From NCBI GenBank assembly GCA_017514645.1, contig JAFWJP010000024.1:1-5039 (forward strand): 5,039 nt of DNA. The letters are read 5' to 3'. The position numbers were made by a program, and so were the translations under genes. The notes under the pieces are model-generated. The model had not been told where the DNA came from and did no database searches. It saw nothing but the letters and a program-made list of their open reading frames with translations. This DNA comes from Solobacterium sp. GTDB taxonomy: Bacteria > Bacillota_I > Bacilli_A > Erysipelotrichales > Erysipelotrichaceae. Of this stretch, positions 4,921 through 5,039 are shown piece by piece; the stretch's first letter is position 1, and the number at the start of each line of letters is the position of its first letter.

Positions 4921-4951
4921 GGCTCTCTCCTTTTAGATAAGGGAGGGAGCC
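4921..4951 (+). other. Strong intercistronic hairpin after the ParB-like gene
   Basis: GGCTCTCTCCTTT (4921-4933) pairs with AAGGGAGGGAGCC (4939-4951): 13 pairs, two of them wobble, around the loop TAGAT. It starts 2 nt after the stop codon. What follows is CGGCGGGCACC, not a T run, so it is unlikely to be a standard terminator. The 5' arm contains TCTCCTTT (4926-4933), the exact reverse complement of the ribosome-binding sequence AAAGGAGA (4975-4982) of the next gene. Confidence 0.6.
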
Positions 4952-4984
4952 CGGCGGGCACCTTTATGAAAATGAAAGGAGATG

Positions 4985-5039
4985 ATGTATATCGCAAATG
5001 CGATGAATATGCGAAGGATCGAGGCGAAGCTCAGGACGC
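4985..5039 (+). CDS. Start of an unidentified gene (C-terminus beyond window)
   Basis: ATG at 4985 follows AAAGGAG (4975-4981), though at a tight 3-nt spacing. The frame is open to the window edge and begins MYIANAMNMRRIEAKLRT (18 codons). Third positions are GC-rich here (13 of 18), as in the ParB-like gene. The competing frame from the ATG at 4966 is also open but has GC at only 9 of 24 third positions and no ribosome binding site, so I prefer 4985 (4982 is an in-frame alternative). It is probably co-transcribed with the ParB-like gene, 66 nt away. Too little is visible to suggest a function. Confidence 0.4.
   Translation, partial: MYIANAMNMRRIEAKLRT

Noticed and set aside
4921..4951. Hairpin after the ParB-like gene as a Rho-independent terminator
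   Set aside because: The stem is strong but is followed by CGGCGGGCACC rather than a T run, and the next gene's ribosome binding site lies about 24 nt downstream.

Overview
The window looks like a chromosomal segment of a Bacillota (Firmicutes) bacterium, probably a gut clostridial or erysipelotrichial lineage. The grounds are strong AAGGAGG-type ribosome binding sites, GC content near 50%, a BspA-like leucine-rich-repeat gene, and a zinc-ribbon membrane protein of a kind I associate with that phylum. The placement is by eye and of low certainty. No rRNA, tRNA, CRISPR array or complete transposase gene was seen.

Layout. 1-233 (minus) is the N-terminal part of a zinc-ribbon/membrane protein. 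It is divergent from 405-2087 (plus), a 560-residue putative regulator with two tandemly duplicated XRE-like helix-turn-helix modules and a long C-terminal domain I do not recognise. Their shared intergenic region holds a 45-bp interrupted palindrome that overlaps both candidate promoters. 2088-2261 is densely structured: a terminator for the regulator, a compact hairpin element resembling an IS200/IS605-type end, and a third hairpin with an alternative pairing. 2262-2753 (minus) is a small leucine-rich-repeat protein without a signal peptide. 2809-3088 contains two coherent C-terminal gene fragments pointing away from each other, which looks like a deletion scar. 3072-3856 (minus) is a two-gene operon: a short rhodanese-like lipoprotein followed, with an ATGA overlap, by a glyoxalase/VOC protein that keeps all four metal ligands.

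3857-4177 is a 321-bp intergenic region with a promoter for the rhodanese operon, candidate promoters for the rightward gene, four copies of an ATACCG motif (two of them forming a perfect 10-bp inverted repeat) and a hairpin. 4178-4918 (plus) is a ParB-like DNA-binding protein, more GC-rich than most of the window and with no ParA gene in view. It is followed by a strong hairpin and the start of another gene whose ribosome binding site can pair perfectly with one arm of that hairpin. The right end may therefore be the beginning of an integrated element or plasmid-derived module.

The most interesting signals are regulatory rather than enzymatic: the palindrome at 308-352, the structured region at 2131-2233, the ATACCG cluster around 3872-4085, and the possible ribosome-binding-site switch at 4921-4982. 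All are proposals from reading the sequence and were not computed.
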